Source: CAVVDY01 sp963819645 (GTDB lineage: Bacteria > Acidobacteriota > Terriglobia > Terriglobales > Acidobacteriaceae). Taken from it: a stretch of DNA of 64,000 bases. The notes beneath the pieces are model-generated. The model worked only from the letters and a program-made list of their open reading frames with translations. It was not told where the DNA came from and did no database searches. The stretch spans positions 1 through 64,000 of the forward strand of contig CAWFWZ010000011.1 of the NCBI GenBank assembly GCA_963819645.1, given 5' to 3'. Below are positions 18,123-27,524 of this stretch, one piece after another; within the stretch, counting starts at the first letter, position 1, and every line of letters starts with the position of its first letter. The position numbers and the translations under genes are program-made.

Positions 18123-20603
18123 TCAGGCGCTCGCGCCCTCTCCGCTAGCGGTTTCCTTCTTGAGGTCCGTCCCGCTCCATTTCCAGTTCCGGATTTCCGG
18201 CAAGTCCTGGCCGTGCTTGTCGATGTAGTGCTTGTGCTCGATGAGCTTGTCCTGCATCTGCTGCTTCAGGTAGGCGCCCTTGGCGCCCAAGTGCGGCAGC
18301 CGATCGATCACGTCTTGCACCAGGTGGAAGCGGTCCAGGTCGTTCTGCACCCTCATGTCGAAGGCCGTCGTGATGGTGCCCTCTTCCTTGTAGCCCCGCA
18401 CGTGCAGGTTGCGGTTGGTCCGGCGGTAGGTCAGCCGGTGGATCAGCCAGGGGTATCCATGAAAGCCAAAGATGATGTGTTTATCTTTGGTGAAAAGCGA
18501 ATCGTAATCCGTTTCGCTCAGCCCGTGCGGGTGCTCACTCGCAGACTGCAGCTTCATGAGATCAACGACATTAATCACCCGGATTTTCAGATCGGGCAGA
18601 TGCTGGCGAAGGATGGAAACGGCGGCCAGAATCTCCAGCGTGGGCGTGTCTCCGCAGCAGGCCATCACCACGTCCGGTTCGGCGCTCCTGGTCGTTGCTG
18701 GCCCATTGCCAGATGCCAATTCCTTCCGTGCAATGCACGACCGCGGCGTCCATGGTCAGCCATTGCGGGAGGGCGTGCTTGCCTGCCACCACCACGTTGA
18801 CGTAATTCCGGCTGCGCAGGCAGTGATCAAAGACCGACAACAGACAGTTGGCGTCGGGCGGGAGGTAAACGCGCACGATATCGGCCTTCTTGTTGATGAC
18901 ATGGTCGAGGAAGCCGGGATCCTGGTGCGTGAAGCCGTTGTGATCCTGCTGCCAGACGTGGGAGGCGAGCAGATAGTTCAGCGACGAAATCTTCCGGCGC
19001 CAGGGCAGTTCCAGGCATACCTTCAGCCACTTGGCGTGCTGGCTGAACATCGAGTCGACGATGCGAATGAAGGCCTCATAGCTGTTGAACAGCCCGTGCC
19101 GCCCGGTCAGCAGATATCCTTCCAACCAACCCTCGCACTGGTGCTCGCTGAGCATCGAGTCCAGCACGCGTCCGGCGGGCGCGAGGAATTCATCATTCTT
19201 TACTTCCCGGGCGTCCCACTGACGGTTGGTGACTTCAAAAACCGCGCCCAGGAGATTCGAGAGCGTCTCATCGGGACCGAAGACACGGAAATTACGCTGA
19301 TCCTGATTCAGCTTGGCCACATCGCGCAGGAACTTACCCAGCACGAGCGTATCTTGGCCGTCAACCGCGCCAGGCGAAGGCACATTCACCGCGTGGACGT
19401 GGAAGTCCGGCATGCGCAGGTCGCGCAGCAGAATGCCGCCGTTGGCGTGGGGATTGGCGCCCATCCGCCGGTCGCCCTTCGGCGCCAGTTCGGCCAATTC
19501 CGGCATGAGTCGGCCATTTTCATCGAACAGTTCTTCGGCCTTGTAGCTCTTCATCCAGCTTTCAAGCTGCTTGACATGATCGGGATGCTCGGGATCCACC
19601 AGGAGCGGCACCTGGTGCGCTCGGAAGGTGCCCTCGATTTGCAGGCCATCGACGACTTTCGGCCCCGTCCAGCCCTTGGGTGACTTGAGGACGATCATTG
19701 GCCAGCGCGGCCGAGTGGTGTCGTTCTTGTTCCGTGCATTGCTTTGGATTTGCCGGATGTCCTCGATGGCCTTGTCCAAGGTGGTGGCCATGAGTTCATG
19801 CATCTTTTCCGGCTCATCGCCTTCCACAAAGTAGGGCGTCCAGCCGCAGCCTCGCAGAAATTGCTCCAATTCCTCATGCTCGATGCGGGCCAGGACGGTC
19901 GGGTTGCTGATCTTGTAGCCATTGAGGTGCAGGATCGGCAGCACGGCTCCGTCGGTAATCGGGTCGAGAAACTTGTTGGACTGCCAGGCGGTCGCCAAGG
20001 AGGCCGTTTCCGCTTCACCGTCGCCGATGACGCAGGCGACGATCAGATCGGGATTGTCGAACGCGGCCCCGAAGGCATGGCTGAGCGAGTACCCCAGCTC
20101 GCCACCTTCGTGAATCGACCCCGGCGTCGTCGGCGCAACATGGCTGGAAATCCCGCCGGGAAACGAGAACTGCTTGAACAGCTTTTTCAGCCCGGCTTCG
20201 TCCTGGCTGACGTTCGGATAAATCTCACTCCAGGTGCCTTCGAGATAGACGTTGCCCACCAGCGCCGGGCCGCCGTGACCGGGACCGGCGATGTAGAACA
20301 TGTCCAGGTCATACTTCTTGATGACCCGGTTCAGATGCACGTAGATGAAGTTCTGGCCCGGCGTCGTGCCCCAGTGTCCGACCACCAGCGGCTTCACGTG
20401 CGACAGTTTCAGCGGCTCCTTCAGCAGCGGATTGTCGTAGAGATAAATCTGGCCGACCGACAGATAGTTGGCGGCGCGCCAGTAGGCATCCATCTTGTGG
20501 AGCAGTTCTGGAGTGAGAGTGTTGGTTTTCTTGGTTAACTCTTTCTGTTCGCTGCTTCGGGTTTGTGGTCGAGCAGTTCCGGAGTGAGTGTGTCTGTCTT
20601 CAT
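18123..20603 (-). CDS. xfp: Phosphoketolase (xylulose/fructose 6-phosphate), frameshifted
   Basis: Thiamine-diphosphate enzyme splitting xylulose-5-P or fructose-6-P with phosphate into acetyl phosphate and an aldose phosphate. Seen: YLSVGQIYLYDNPLL, GHWGTTPGQNFIYVHLNR, YIAGPGHGGPALV (ThDP-binding), GEGELGYSLSHAFGAAFDNP region, VIGDGEAETA, and QDHNGFTHQDPGF (the last two are phosphoketolase signatures). Total about 820 codons, the usual size. Breaks: one near 20545 separates the ATG at 20603 (MKTDTLTPELL, with AGGAG upstream) from the main frame; another near 18688 moves the last 190 codons to another frame. The codon after acetate kinase is only 3 bp away, so ackA and xfp are one operon, matching the acetyl phosphate to ATP step. 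Confidence 0.93.
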
Positions 20604-20606
20604 GAT

Positions 20607-21822
20607 TCAATTCTCCTTCTTGTTCTGCAGCCAAGTCCGAGAACGCTGGCAAACCGTCTTGGCGATCATGCGTTCTTCGTCCGTGCGAATGACGCGGACC
20701 GCAACCCGGCTGGCCGCCGCGGAAATCACGCCCTCATTCGCCGCATTTCGCTTTTCTTCGAGTTCGATTCCAAGGAATCCCAGCCCATCGCAAATCCGGG
20801 CGCGGACCGGGGGCGCGTTCTCTCCGATGCCACCAGCGAACACCAGCGTGTCCAGTCCGCCCAACGCCGCCGCGAATGCGCCGATCCATTTCTTGACCTG
20901 GTAGCAAAACAGCGCGACCGCTTCAGCCGCCCGCACGTCCTGCGTTTCGCGCTCGAGCAAGTCACGCATGTCGGAACTGGTTTCGGATATGCCGAGCAGC
21001 CCGGACTGGAAATTGACCATCTCGTTGAATTGCTTCGCGCTCATTTTTTCAGTGCGCGCCAGATACCAAACCAGTCCGGGATCGAGATCGCCGGAGCGGG
21101 TGCTCATCGGCACCCCGGCGGTCGGGGTGAAACTCATGCTTGTGTCCACGGATTTGCCGTCACGCACCGCCGCCAGGCTCGCGCCATTGCCGAGGTGGGC
21201 GAGGATGACCCGGCCTTGTGCCGCTTCGGCTCCGCCCAGGCGGGCCAGTTCTTCCATCAGAAACGCATACGACAACCCGTGAAACCCGTACCGCCGCACC
21301 CCCTGCGCTTCGTAGCGGCGCGGGATCGGCAACAGTCTGGGCCACGCGCGGCAGGTCATGGTGAAAAGCCGTGTCGAAACACGCCACTTGGGGCAGGTCA
21401 GGAAATCGGCGATGAAACGCCTCGGTCAACAGGATCTCCTCCGGCAGATGCTCAGGATCGAATGGACTGAGCCGGTGCAGCTCCTCAACCATTTCCGCAG
21501 TGATTCGCTGCGGCTCGCAATACTTCGGCCCGCCATGCACCACGCGATGCCCCACCGCGGTCAATGCATCACGCCCGCTGCGTTCCTCGATCCAATCCAT
21601 CAGAGCGCCCACCGCCACCGTGTGATCCGGCGCCGTCACCGACCGCGAAAAGTTGTCCGCCTGGTCCAAGCCTTTCACCCGCAAGGTGGCCTCCGGCAGT
21701 CCAATCCGCTCAATCCCGCCCTCCAGAATCCGTCGGAGCGAGTCACCGGCCTCGAACAGCGCGAACTTGATGCTCGACGAGCCGCCATTGATCGTCAGGA
21801 TGCGTGGGTTAGCTGGTTTCAT
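20607..21822 (-). CDS. ackA: Acetate kinase, frameshifted
   Basis: Makes ATP and acetate from acetyl phosphate. N-terminal LTINGGSSSIKFALF, GHRVVHGG and CFDTAFHH are in one frame; RRYGFHGLSYAFL, LAHLGNGAS, DTSMSFTPTAGVPMSTRSGDLDPG (read as DTSMSFTPTAG then VPMSTRSGDLDPG) and VFAGGIGENAP are in the next, with a one-base shift near 21335. Size is normal (about 400 residues). The start MKPANPRIL at 21822 has AAGGAG 9 bases upstream. A further ATG at 21840 overlaps the HAD stop (ATGA). The arrangement glgP-HAD-ackA-xfp is a tight unit feeding sugar phosphates through phosphoketolase to ATP. Confidence 0.92.
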
Positions 21823-21836
21823 GGATGACTCCTTCG

Positions 21837-22459
21837 TCATGTCTGCAATCCGAACGAAGCCAGTTTCGCGCACGTGGACTTGTAATCCGTGTGAAGAATG
21901 CTTCGAATCCCCAAACCTTCCGCGATCTGGACGAACATCGGGGTGTTTTCGATATAGACGACCTGCTGGGCTGGCGCCTGGGCGATGTCCAGCGCAAGCC
22001 GAAAGATGTCCGCGTCGGGCTTGCGGACGTGGACGAAGCAGGAGGAAATAAAGGAATCCACAAACCCGTCCAGCTTGAACTTGCGAATCCGATACGCATT
22101 CAGTTCGCGCGCTTCGTTGCTGACCACGGCGATCTTCAGCCCGTGCCGGACCTTGAGCTGAGCGACCAGCTCGATCATCTCGGGGTAAGGTTTCGATTGC
22201 GCGAACATGAAGCGCCGAAACTGAGCCCGGGTGAACGGTCGCTTCTGGTAGAAGACCACCCGGCTCAAATATTCTTCGAGCGTGAGCTTTCCCTCCTCGT
22301 AGGTGTCGAAGATCAGGTGATGCCGATCCTCCATCTCGGCCCACTCCAGCTTGAAGTTCTGTCGCCGCCCGTCTGCGGGCATGATGATCCCACCCGTTGG
22401 TGAGCAGGACACCGCCGATATCCAGAAACAGGCAGGTGATTGCAGTCGGTTCTCTTCAT
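21837..22459 (-). CDS. HAD-superfamily (IA) phosphatase, frameshifted at the N-terminus
   Basis: Haloacid dehalogenase-type hydrolase of about 205 residues. The nucleophile motif FLDIGGVLLTNGWD is in one frame near 22430, while cap and core (FKLEWAEMEDRHHLIFDTYEEG split as FKLEWAEMED, RHHLIFDTYEEG; VVSNEARELN; HVRKPDADIF; VVYIENTP) are in another. Shifts fall near 22445 and about 22370. The ATG at 22459 is 24 bp after the phosphorylase stop. HAD members of this kind accompany glucan phosphorylase and phosphoketolase in other dormancy clusters; the substrate is probably a sugar phosphate but cannot be read. Confidence 0.78.
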
Positions 22460-22482
22460 CGTCTGTTCTTCCGTCGATCGGA

Positions 22483-25033
22483 TCATCGCTGCCACAGGAT
22501 TCGTGCGTCTTCCAGTGGGACCGCAACGCCGTCGCAGTGCGGTATCACTCGCGCCGTATAGTCTCCCGCTGGACGGGCCGCAGACACCGCCGCGCGGTAA
22601 ACGCAGCCGCACCGATGCGCCAGCCAGCGGTCGCGACGCACTTCATCTCCTGCCGCACGGGAGCGCCGCCGTTGACTCCGTTGGCGTAAAGCTCTACCCG
22701 CACCGCCTTCGGGTCGAGATCATTGAGAAAGACCTCAACTTCAAACACGTGCTGCTCCGCGTTGGTCTCAACCTTCACTTCTCCGAAGCGCAGCCGTGGC
22801 CCATTTCTGTTCCGACTGCTGCTGCCAATCGACCATTTGCCTGCCAATGGCGCCTTTGTTCGCAGCGCGCTCACGGTAGGCGGCTGCAGCCGGGAGGTAG
22901 TGTTGTTCGGTGTATTCGCGCACCGCGCGGTCGGCGGAGAAGCGCGGTGTCAACCGCGCCATGCTTTCCCGCATCCGCTTGACCCACGCGGTGGGAATGC
23001 CGCTCTCGTCTCGGGTATAAAACTCCGGGATCACCTCCCGCTCGAGCAGGTCGTAGAGCGCGTCGGCTTCGACCGCGTCCCAGGCGGGATCGTCGCCATG
23101 CTCCTGGCCGTCCCCCAACGCCCACCCCACTTCAGGCGTGTAGGCTTCCGCCCACCAGCCGTCCAATTCCGAGAGATTGATGCCTCCATTGACGAGCACT
23201 TTCATGCCGCTCGTTCCGCACGCCTCCCAGGGCCGCCGCGGCGTGTTGATCCAGACGTCCACGCCCTGCACCAGGTGCTCCGTCAACAGCATGTCGTAGT
23301 CGCTCAGGAAGATGATGTGGGGCCGGGTCTCCGGCTGGCGGATGAAATCGATCCATTCCTGGATCAAGGCCTGCCCCGCCCGGTCCGCCGGATGGGCCTT
23401 GCCGGCGATGATGAGTTGCACCGGGCGCTGAGGATTGGTCAACAGACGAAGCAGCCGCTCCGGGTCGTGCAGCAGCAGGTTCGGTCTCTTGTAGGTCGCG
23501 AAGCGGCGCGCAAAGCCCAGTGTCAATGCGTTGGGATCAAAGAGATGTTTCGCCGCCTCAACCGCCTCGGCCGACGCGCCTGAGGCAGCCAGTTGCCGGG
23601 ACAATCGTTCGCGAGCGTATTCAACAAGAGACTTGCTGGCGGCGGTGCGAAATTGCCAGAGCGTGGCGTCGGAGACGCGGCGAATGTCCTGCTCCAGGGT
23701 TTCCGTCGTTCCCAGCCAGCGGTCCTTTCCACAGGCTTCCGTCCAAAGATCATCGGCCGGGGCCGAGTCCCAGGTCGGCATGTGGACTCCGTTGGTCACG
23801 TGTCCGACCGGCACTTCGTCCTCCGGCCAGCGCGGAAACAGCGGCTCAAAGAGATGCCGGCTCACCTTCCCGTGCAAGCGACTCACGCCGTTGACCGCCC
23901 CGCTCCCGCGGATCGCCAGATAGGCCATGTTGAAACTCTCCGACGAGTCGTTCGGGTTCTGGCGGCCCAGAGCCAGCAAATCGTGAAGGGTAATGCCGAG
24001 CTTCTTCTCGGCATACCGCCCGAGGTATTGCTCGATGAGGGCCGGAGCGAAACGATCAAAGCCGGCGGCCACTGCCGTGTGGGTGGTGAAGAGATTCCCC
24101 GCTCGCGTGACGGCCAGCGCGACTTCGAAGGGCTGCCCTGTCTCTTCCATGAAGTTGCGGGCACGTTCCAACACGGCGAACGCCGCATGCCCTTCATTCA
24201 GATGACAGACTTCCGGCTGGATGCCGAGCGCGCGGAGCAGTCGCCATCCGCCGATCCCGAGCAGCAGTTCCTGCTTGAGGCGCAACTCCGGTCCGCCGCC
24301 ATACAGCTCGCTGGTAATGCCTCGATGAGCGGGGAAGTTCGCCGCGTCATTGCTGTCCAGCAGGTAAAGCTTCACTCTGCCGACCTGGACCTGCCAGGCG
24401 CGCAGCCAGACCGAGTAACCCGGCAAGGCGATCTCCAACCGCAACCACTCGCCGTTCGGTTGGCGCAACGGCGTGATCGGCAACTGTCCGGGATCGTTGT
24501 ACGGGTAGAGGGCCTGTTGCGCTCCGTCCTTGTCGATCACCTGGCGAAAATAGCCTTGCTGGTAGAGCAGTCCCACGCCGACCACCGGCACGCCCAGATC
24601 GCTGGCGGCTTTGAGCTGATCGCCGGCCACATTGCCAAGCCCGCCCGAGTAGATCGGCAGCGCTTCGCTCAACATGAATTCCATGCTGAAATACGCGACG
24701 CAGGTCAAGGGAGCTTGCGGATGCTTTTGCTGAAACCACGCCGGCGTCTCCGCCGCCTGCCGCTTGGCTCGCAGCAGGTCATCAACGTTCTTGCGGAAGG
24801 CAGGATCGGCCAGCACGCGCTCGATCTGGTCGCGCGAGACCGTCTGCAGGACAACCCAGGGGTTATGCGTGAGTTCCCACAGTGTGGGATCAAGCTGCCG
24901 CCACACTTCGTCGGTGGCATGATTCCACGACCAGCGCATGATCCAGGGCCAGCTCCGCCAGGGAATCGAATCCCTCGATTTCCGTGGGCAGAAGGTTGTA
25001 GATCGGGTGGCTGACGCGGGCTTGGTCGCTCAT
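22483..25033 (-). CDS. glgP: Alpha-glucan (glycogen) phosphorylase, frameshifted
   Basis: Pyridoxal-phosphate enzyme releasing glucose-1-phosphate from glycogen-like glucans. MSDQARVSHPIYNLLP at 25033 (behind AAGGGAGAA) starts the protein; MRWSWNHATDEVW, AYFSMEFMLSEALPIYSGGLG, HLNEGHAAFA, FATYKRPNLLL, WINTPRRPWEACGTSGMK (the PLP-region motif) follow. The C-terminal RFGEVKVET...FLNDLDPKAVRVELYANG and final ARILWQR lie in other frames. Breaks are near 24935, 22795 and 22625. The length, about 850 residues, is that of the long alpha-glucan family form. It heads the glgP-HAD-ackA-xfp operon, so glycogen reserve is the fuel. Confidence 0.93.
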
Positions 25034-25197
25034 GATTTCTCCCTTGGGTTCGACGCCAGGCATCTCTGAATCGTCTGGGCGTCCTCCAGATCTGGCGCAG
25101 ATGATCCGCCCCTGGAAGCCGTTCATGATCCTCTCGCCAATTGCCCTGGTGACCCTTGCGCCATCCGAAACGGGGAGTGCTCCTCCGGTCGCGCTCG

Positions 25198-25485
25198 CTA
25201 TTCTCCGCCTTCCGGCGGCATGTCATCTGACCGGGCACGATCCTCACTGCTGTGTGCAGGCCTTTCGGGGTGGTCCGCAGCATCCTCGACGCCGCTGACG
25301 GCCTCCGCCTCAAATGCTTGATCCGTATCGGCGAGTTCTTCGACGCTTTCGCCGGCAGCATCTGCGGTTTCCGAGAGGCCCTGAGTATCCCCTGATTGCC
25401 CAGCGCTGTCCGAGCCCACTTGCCAAGGATCGCTTCCTAGTTCATCAAGCCGCGCTTCATTCTCACGCGGTCTACGTTTCGCCAA
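25198..25485 (-). CDS. Small acidic hypothetical protein
   Basis: About 95 residues, Asp/Glu/Ser-rich (ELADTDQAFEAEAVSG, ERPAHSSEDRARSDD) with a basic N-terminus (AKRRPREN). A TTG start at 25485 is preceded by GGGAGGGG at a good distance; no ATG is available. Probably disordered. It lies between the YflT-type stress protein and glgP on the same strand. No family recognised. Confidence 0.45.
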   Translation of the reverse strand: MAKRRPRENEARLDELGSDPWQVGSDSAGQSGDTQGLSETADAAGESVEELADTDQAFEAEAVSGVEDAADHPERPAHSSEDRARSDDMPPEGGE

Positions 25486-25548
25486 GGACACCCCTCCCAA
25501 GCGTTATCTTCAATCTTCGTGTCGGAGCGTCTGTCCTTCGAGAAAGCG

Positions 25549-26010
25549 CTACCACACGAACAGGCGAGCACCGCCTCCTGCGGAACGGGACCTTCCAGTT
25601 TGGACAGACGCATCGCGGACGGGGGGCGCCTCATCGTTGTCCATGCTCGGGAGTTCGGGCCGGGATGCACTGATCTTTTCGATCTCCACAGCGCCGTGGC
25701 GGTTCATAATCTCAGTTGCCCCCTCCGCCTTGTCGCCCGAACCCGTGGCGAAGACCATGACTCCTCCGCGCCGTACTCCGTGGACATAATCTTCGGCGTC
25801 CGCTTCGACGACCCCGAACGCCGTGAGATCACGAATCAAGCCCACTTCAAAATCAGTGTGCGGGGTACTCATGACTCCACTACCCGCCATTTCCCGCGGC
25901 TCGCCTAAGACACGGACGTCCTTCCGAGGGAAACCGCTGGCCTCGAGGTCGCGGACGACCTCGTCGACTGAGGCCGGATTCTCAAACAAACCAACCGCTG
26001 TTTTTGCCAT
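25549..26010 (-). CDS. YflT-type general stress protein
   Basis: 153 residues starting MAKTAVGLFENPASVDEVV. The N-terminal 100 residues follow the general stress protein 17M-like (YflT) ferredoxin-fold pattern: a VGLFENP strand, a helix, DVRVLGEP, GVVEADAEDYVHGVRRGGVMVFA. The C-terminal tail (Ser/Arg/Gly) looks disordered. The equivalent in Bacillus is a sigma-B stress gene of unknown biochemistry. A TGGTCA-N4-TGAACA dyad lies 225 bp upstream with a -10-like GATAGT 22 nt further on (26207-26212), giving a long leader. Confidence 0.75.
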   Translation of the reverse strand: MAKTAVGLFENPASVDEVVRDLEASGFPRKDVRVLGEPREMAGSGVMSTPHTDFEVGLIRDLTAFGVVEADAEDYVHGVRRGGVMVFATGSGDKAEGATEIMNRHGAVEIEKISASRPELPSMDNDEAPPVRDASVQTGRSRSAGGGARLFVW

Positions 26011-26234
26011 ATTGCCTCCACGAATACAATGTGTCGCCCGCGCGTTGTTAGCTGGCTTGGGCGGCAGGAGATGATTTTTCTTGGGGGATCGCTCCGGAGG
26101 TCAGCGTCGTGGGTTTCATCAGGTGGGCGCGTTATTTTCTCAATGACTGTTGCTCTCATTGTCTATCCCTGTCTATCCCTCCGTTCGGCCTTCTCGCCAC
26201 CTGCTTACTATCAAGCAAATGTGCGCTAGGAATC

Positions 26235-26250
26235 TGGTCAATTGTGAACA
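26235..26250 (-). promoter_or_regulatory. Crp/Fnr-type dyad, site 5
   Basis: TGGTCA-ATTG-TGAACA. On the minus strand it is followed by GATTC and, 22 nt after the site, by GATAGT. It points to the YflT-type gene. It is almost identical to the site at 50754. Confidence 0.6.
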
Positions 26251-26352
26251 TAACGGAAGTGGCCGCATGGCGACCGATTGCAGCAGCTCGCACGCGTCGA
26301 TGGACGTGGCGAGTTCGTGTGGCCTACGGTTTCAGCGCCCGCAGTCGGGCGG

Positions 26353-26409
26353 TCATCGTCCTCTGAGGAGACAAGCTCGTTCAGCAATACTTGAGGTCAC
26401 GTTAGTCAT
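26353..26409 (-). CDS. 18-residue mini-ORF
   Basis: MTNVTSSIAERACLLRGR with GGAG 8 bases before the ATG at 26409. It may be the 5-prime remnant of a gene lost next to the transposase fragment, or a leader peptide. Only the ribosome binding site supports it. Confidence 0.2.
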   Translation of the reverse strand: MTNVTSSIAERACLLRGR

Positions 26410-26548
26410 ATTCAGTTCTCCTTCGTCAGGTTTTTCAGACGCGGACACGAAGGGATGCGCGGGAGAGCGCGCTGCCATCCGCAGGGGAACGTCTAACACG
26501 GACACTCGGAATGGGCCGTTGTTGACGGTGCGGGCGGTCCATTGCGGC

Positions 26549-26715
26549 CATGCAGTTCTGCTACTTCCGCTTATGAAGATCAGATCCCCGAAGATCACGT
26601 GCTCCGGCTCATCGATAAGCACGTCGATCTGAGCTTCGTGCGCGAACGGCTGAAGCCGCTTTACAGTTCGACGGGTCGGCCGTCGTTCGATCCCGAGGTG
26701 CTGCTGCGCTGGTTA
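26549..26715 (+). pseudogene. Transposase N-terminal fragment (IS1182/IS5-type)
   Basis: MQFCYFR (one frame) then YEDQIPEDHVLRLIDKHVDL, SFVRERLKPLYSSTGRPSFD and PEVLLR (next frame) match the N-terminal domain of IS1182-type transposases. Sequence identity to that family ends at about 26715; the DDE domain is missing. A frameshift lies near 26570. Confidence 0.65.
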
Positions 26716-26827
26716 CACGCCGTAGGTCGCGACGCGAACTCGCACTGGCGTCATTGCGTCTTGAGAGGATCTCATCCGGAGAGCCCGATCTCTTTGCGAT
26801 CCCTATCAGTGGCGCGTCACCGGGGGA

Positions 26828-26843
26828 GGTGACAATTGTCACC
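26828..26843. repeat. 16-bp perfect palindrome
   Basis: GGTGACAATTGTCACC. It follows the transposase fragment by about 110 bp. A shorter relative (GGTGACAAT) occurs at 32758-32766 within another dyad. It could be an IS end or an operator. Confidence 0.4.
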
Positions 26844-26976
26844 GATTCGCAGGGAGATTCATGAAAACATAAATGCAAGTGTATGGACGTGCGTCTGTGC
26901 ACCGCGCAGCTCTCTCCAGTCGGCCCCTCCTTCTTCAACCTTGCGTTGCATCGTTAGCGGTGCAGGAGGTTCCACC

Positions 26977-27204
26977 ATGCGACATAAGACTGCAAATGAT
27001 TCAAATGCAAAACCTGACGAATGCTCGCTCGACTCGACGGAAGAGTTAATTCGCGTACGTGCGTATCAGCTTTACGAGGAACGGGGCTGTGAAAACGGGC
27101 ACGACCTCGATGATTGGCTCCGAGCGGAGACCGAAATAGCCAGGAAGAAACCTGGCGCTCAAGCAGAGGGTATGGAAGGCGGGAGCGTAGCAGCCGTAGC
27201 TTAA
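26977..27204 (+). CDS. DUF2934 protein
   Basis: 75 residues, ATG at 26977 behind GCAGGAGGT. The core IRVRAYQLYEERGCENGHDL then DDWLRAETEI is the DUF2934 signature (basic helix, YxLYEERG, DDWLRAE). Function unknown. The same motif occurs twice in the tail of the proton ATPase at 14328-17588, so both proteins may share a partner. The gene precedes the second proton ATPase by 320 bp on the same strand. Confidence 0.75.
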   Translation: MRHKTANDSNAKPDECSLDSTEELIRVRAYQLYEERGCENGHDLDDWLRAETEIARKKPGAQAEGMEGGSVAAVA

Positions 27205-27524
27205 AGGCGCCGGCCATTTCAATGGTATCGACCCTCTCACATCATATGGGCAGGGCCCTTGCTCGCCTTTCCGGTGGTAGTTCCCCACATGGATATTGAT
27301 ATGCGAATGCTGGCCGCTGCGGGTGTAAAGCCAGGACTAAGATGAACGGGAAGGACATCGTGAAGCGGAGGGCTGAGGAAGGTCGGCCCGAGCAGGGGCG
27401 GGATGACGTCCGCCGAGAACACCATCTCGCTTTCAGAGTGGACACAACCCGCCTGGCATTGACATAGGGCGACTGTTTTTAAGTTTGTCGAACTGTAAGC
27501 ATGCCCGCGGCCGGAGGAGGACAT

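Larger units (their letters stand above)
26011..26548. other. Spacer with operator and a mini-ORF
   Basis: Holds the leader and promoter of the stress gene at 26010, a tandem tgtctatccc repeat near 26160, the dyad at 26235-26250, and an 18-codon ORF at 26353-26409. No larger gene is supported. Confidence 0.5.
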
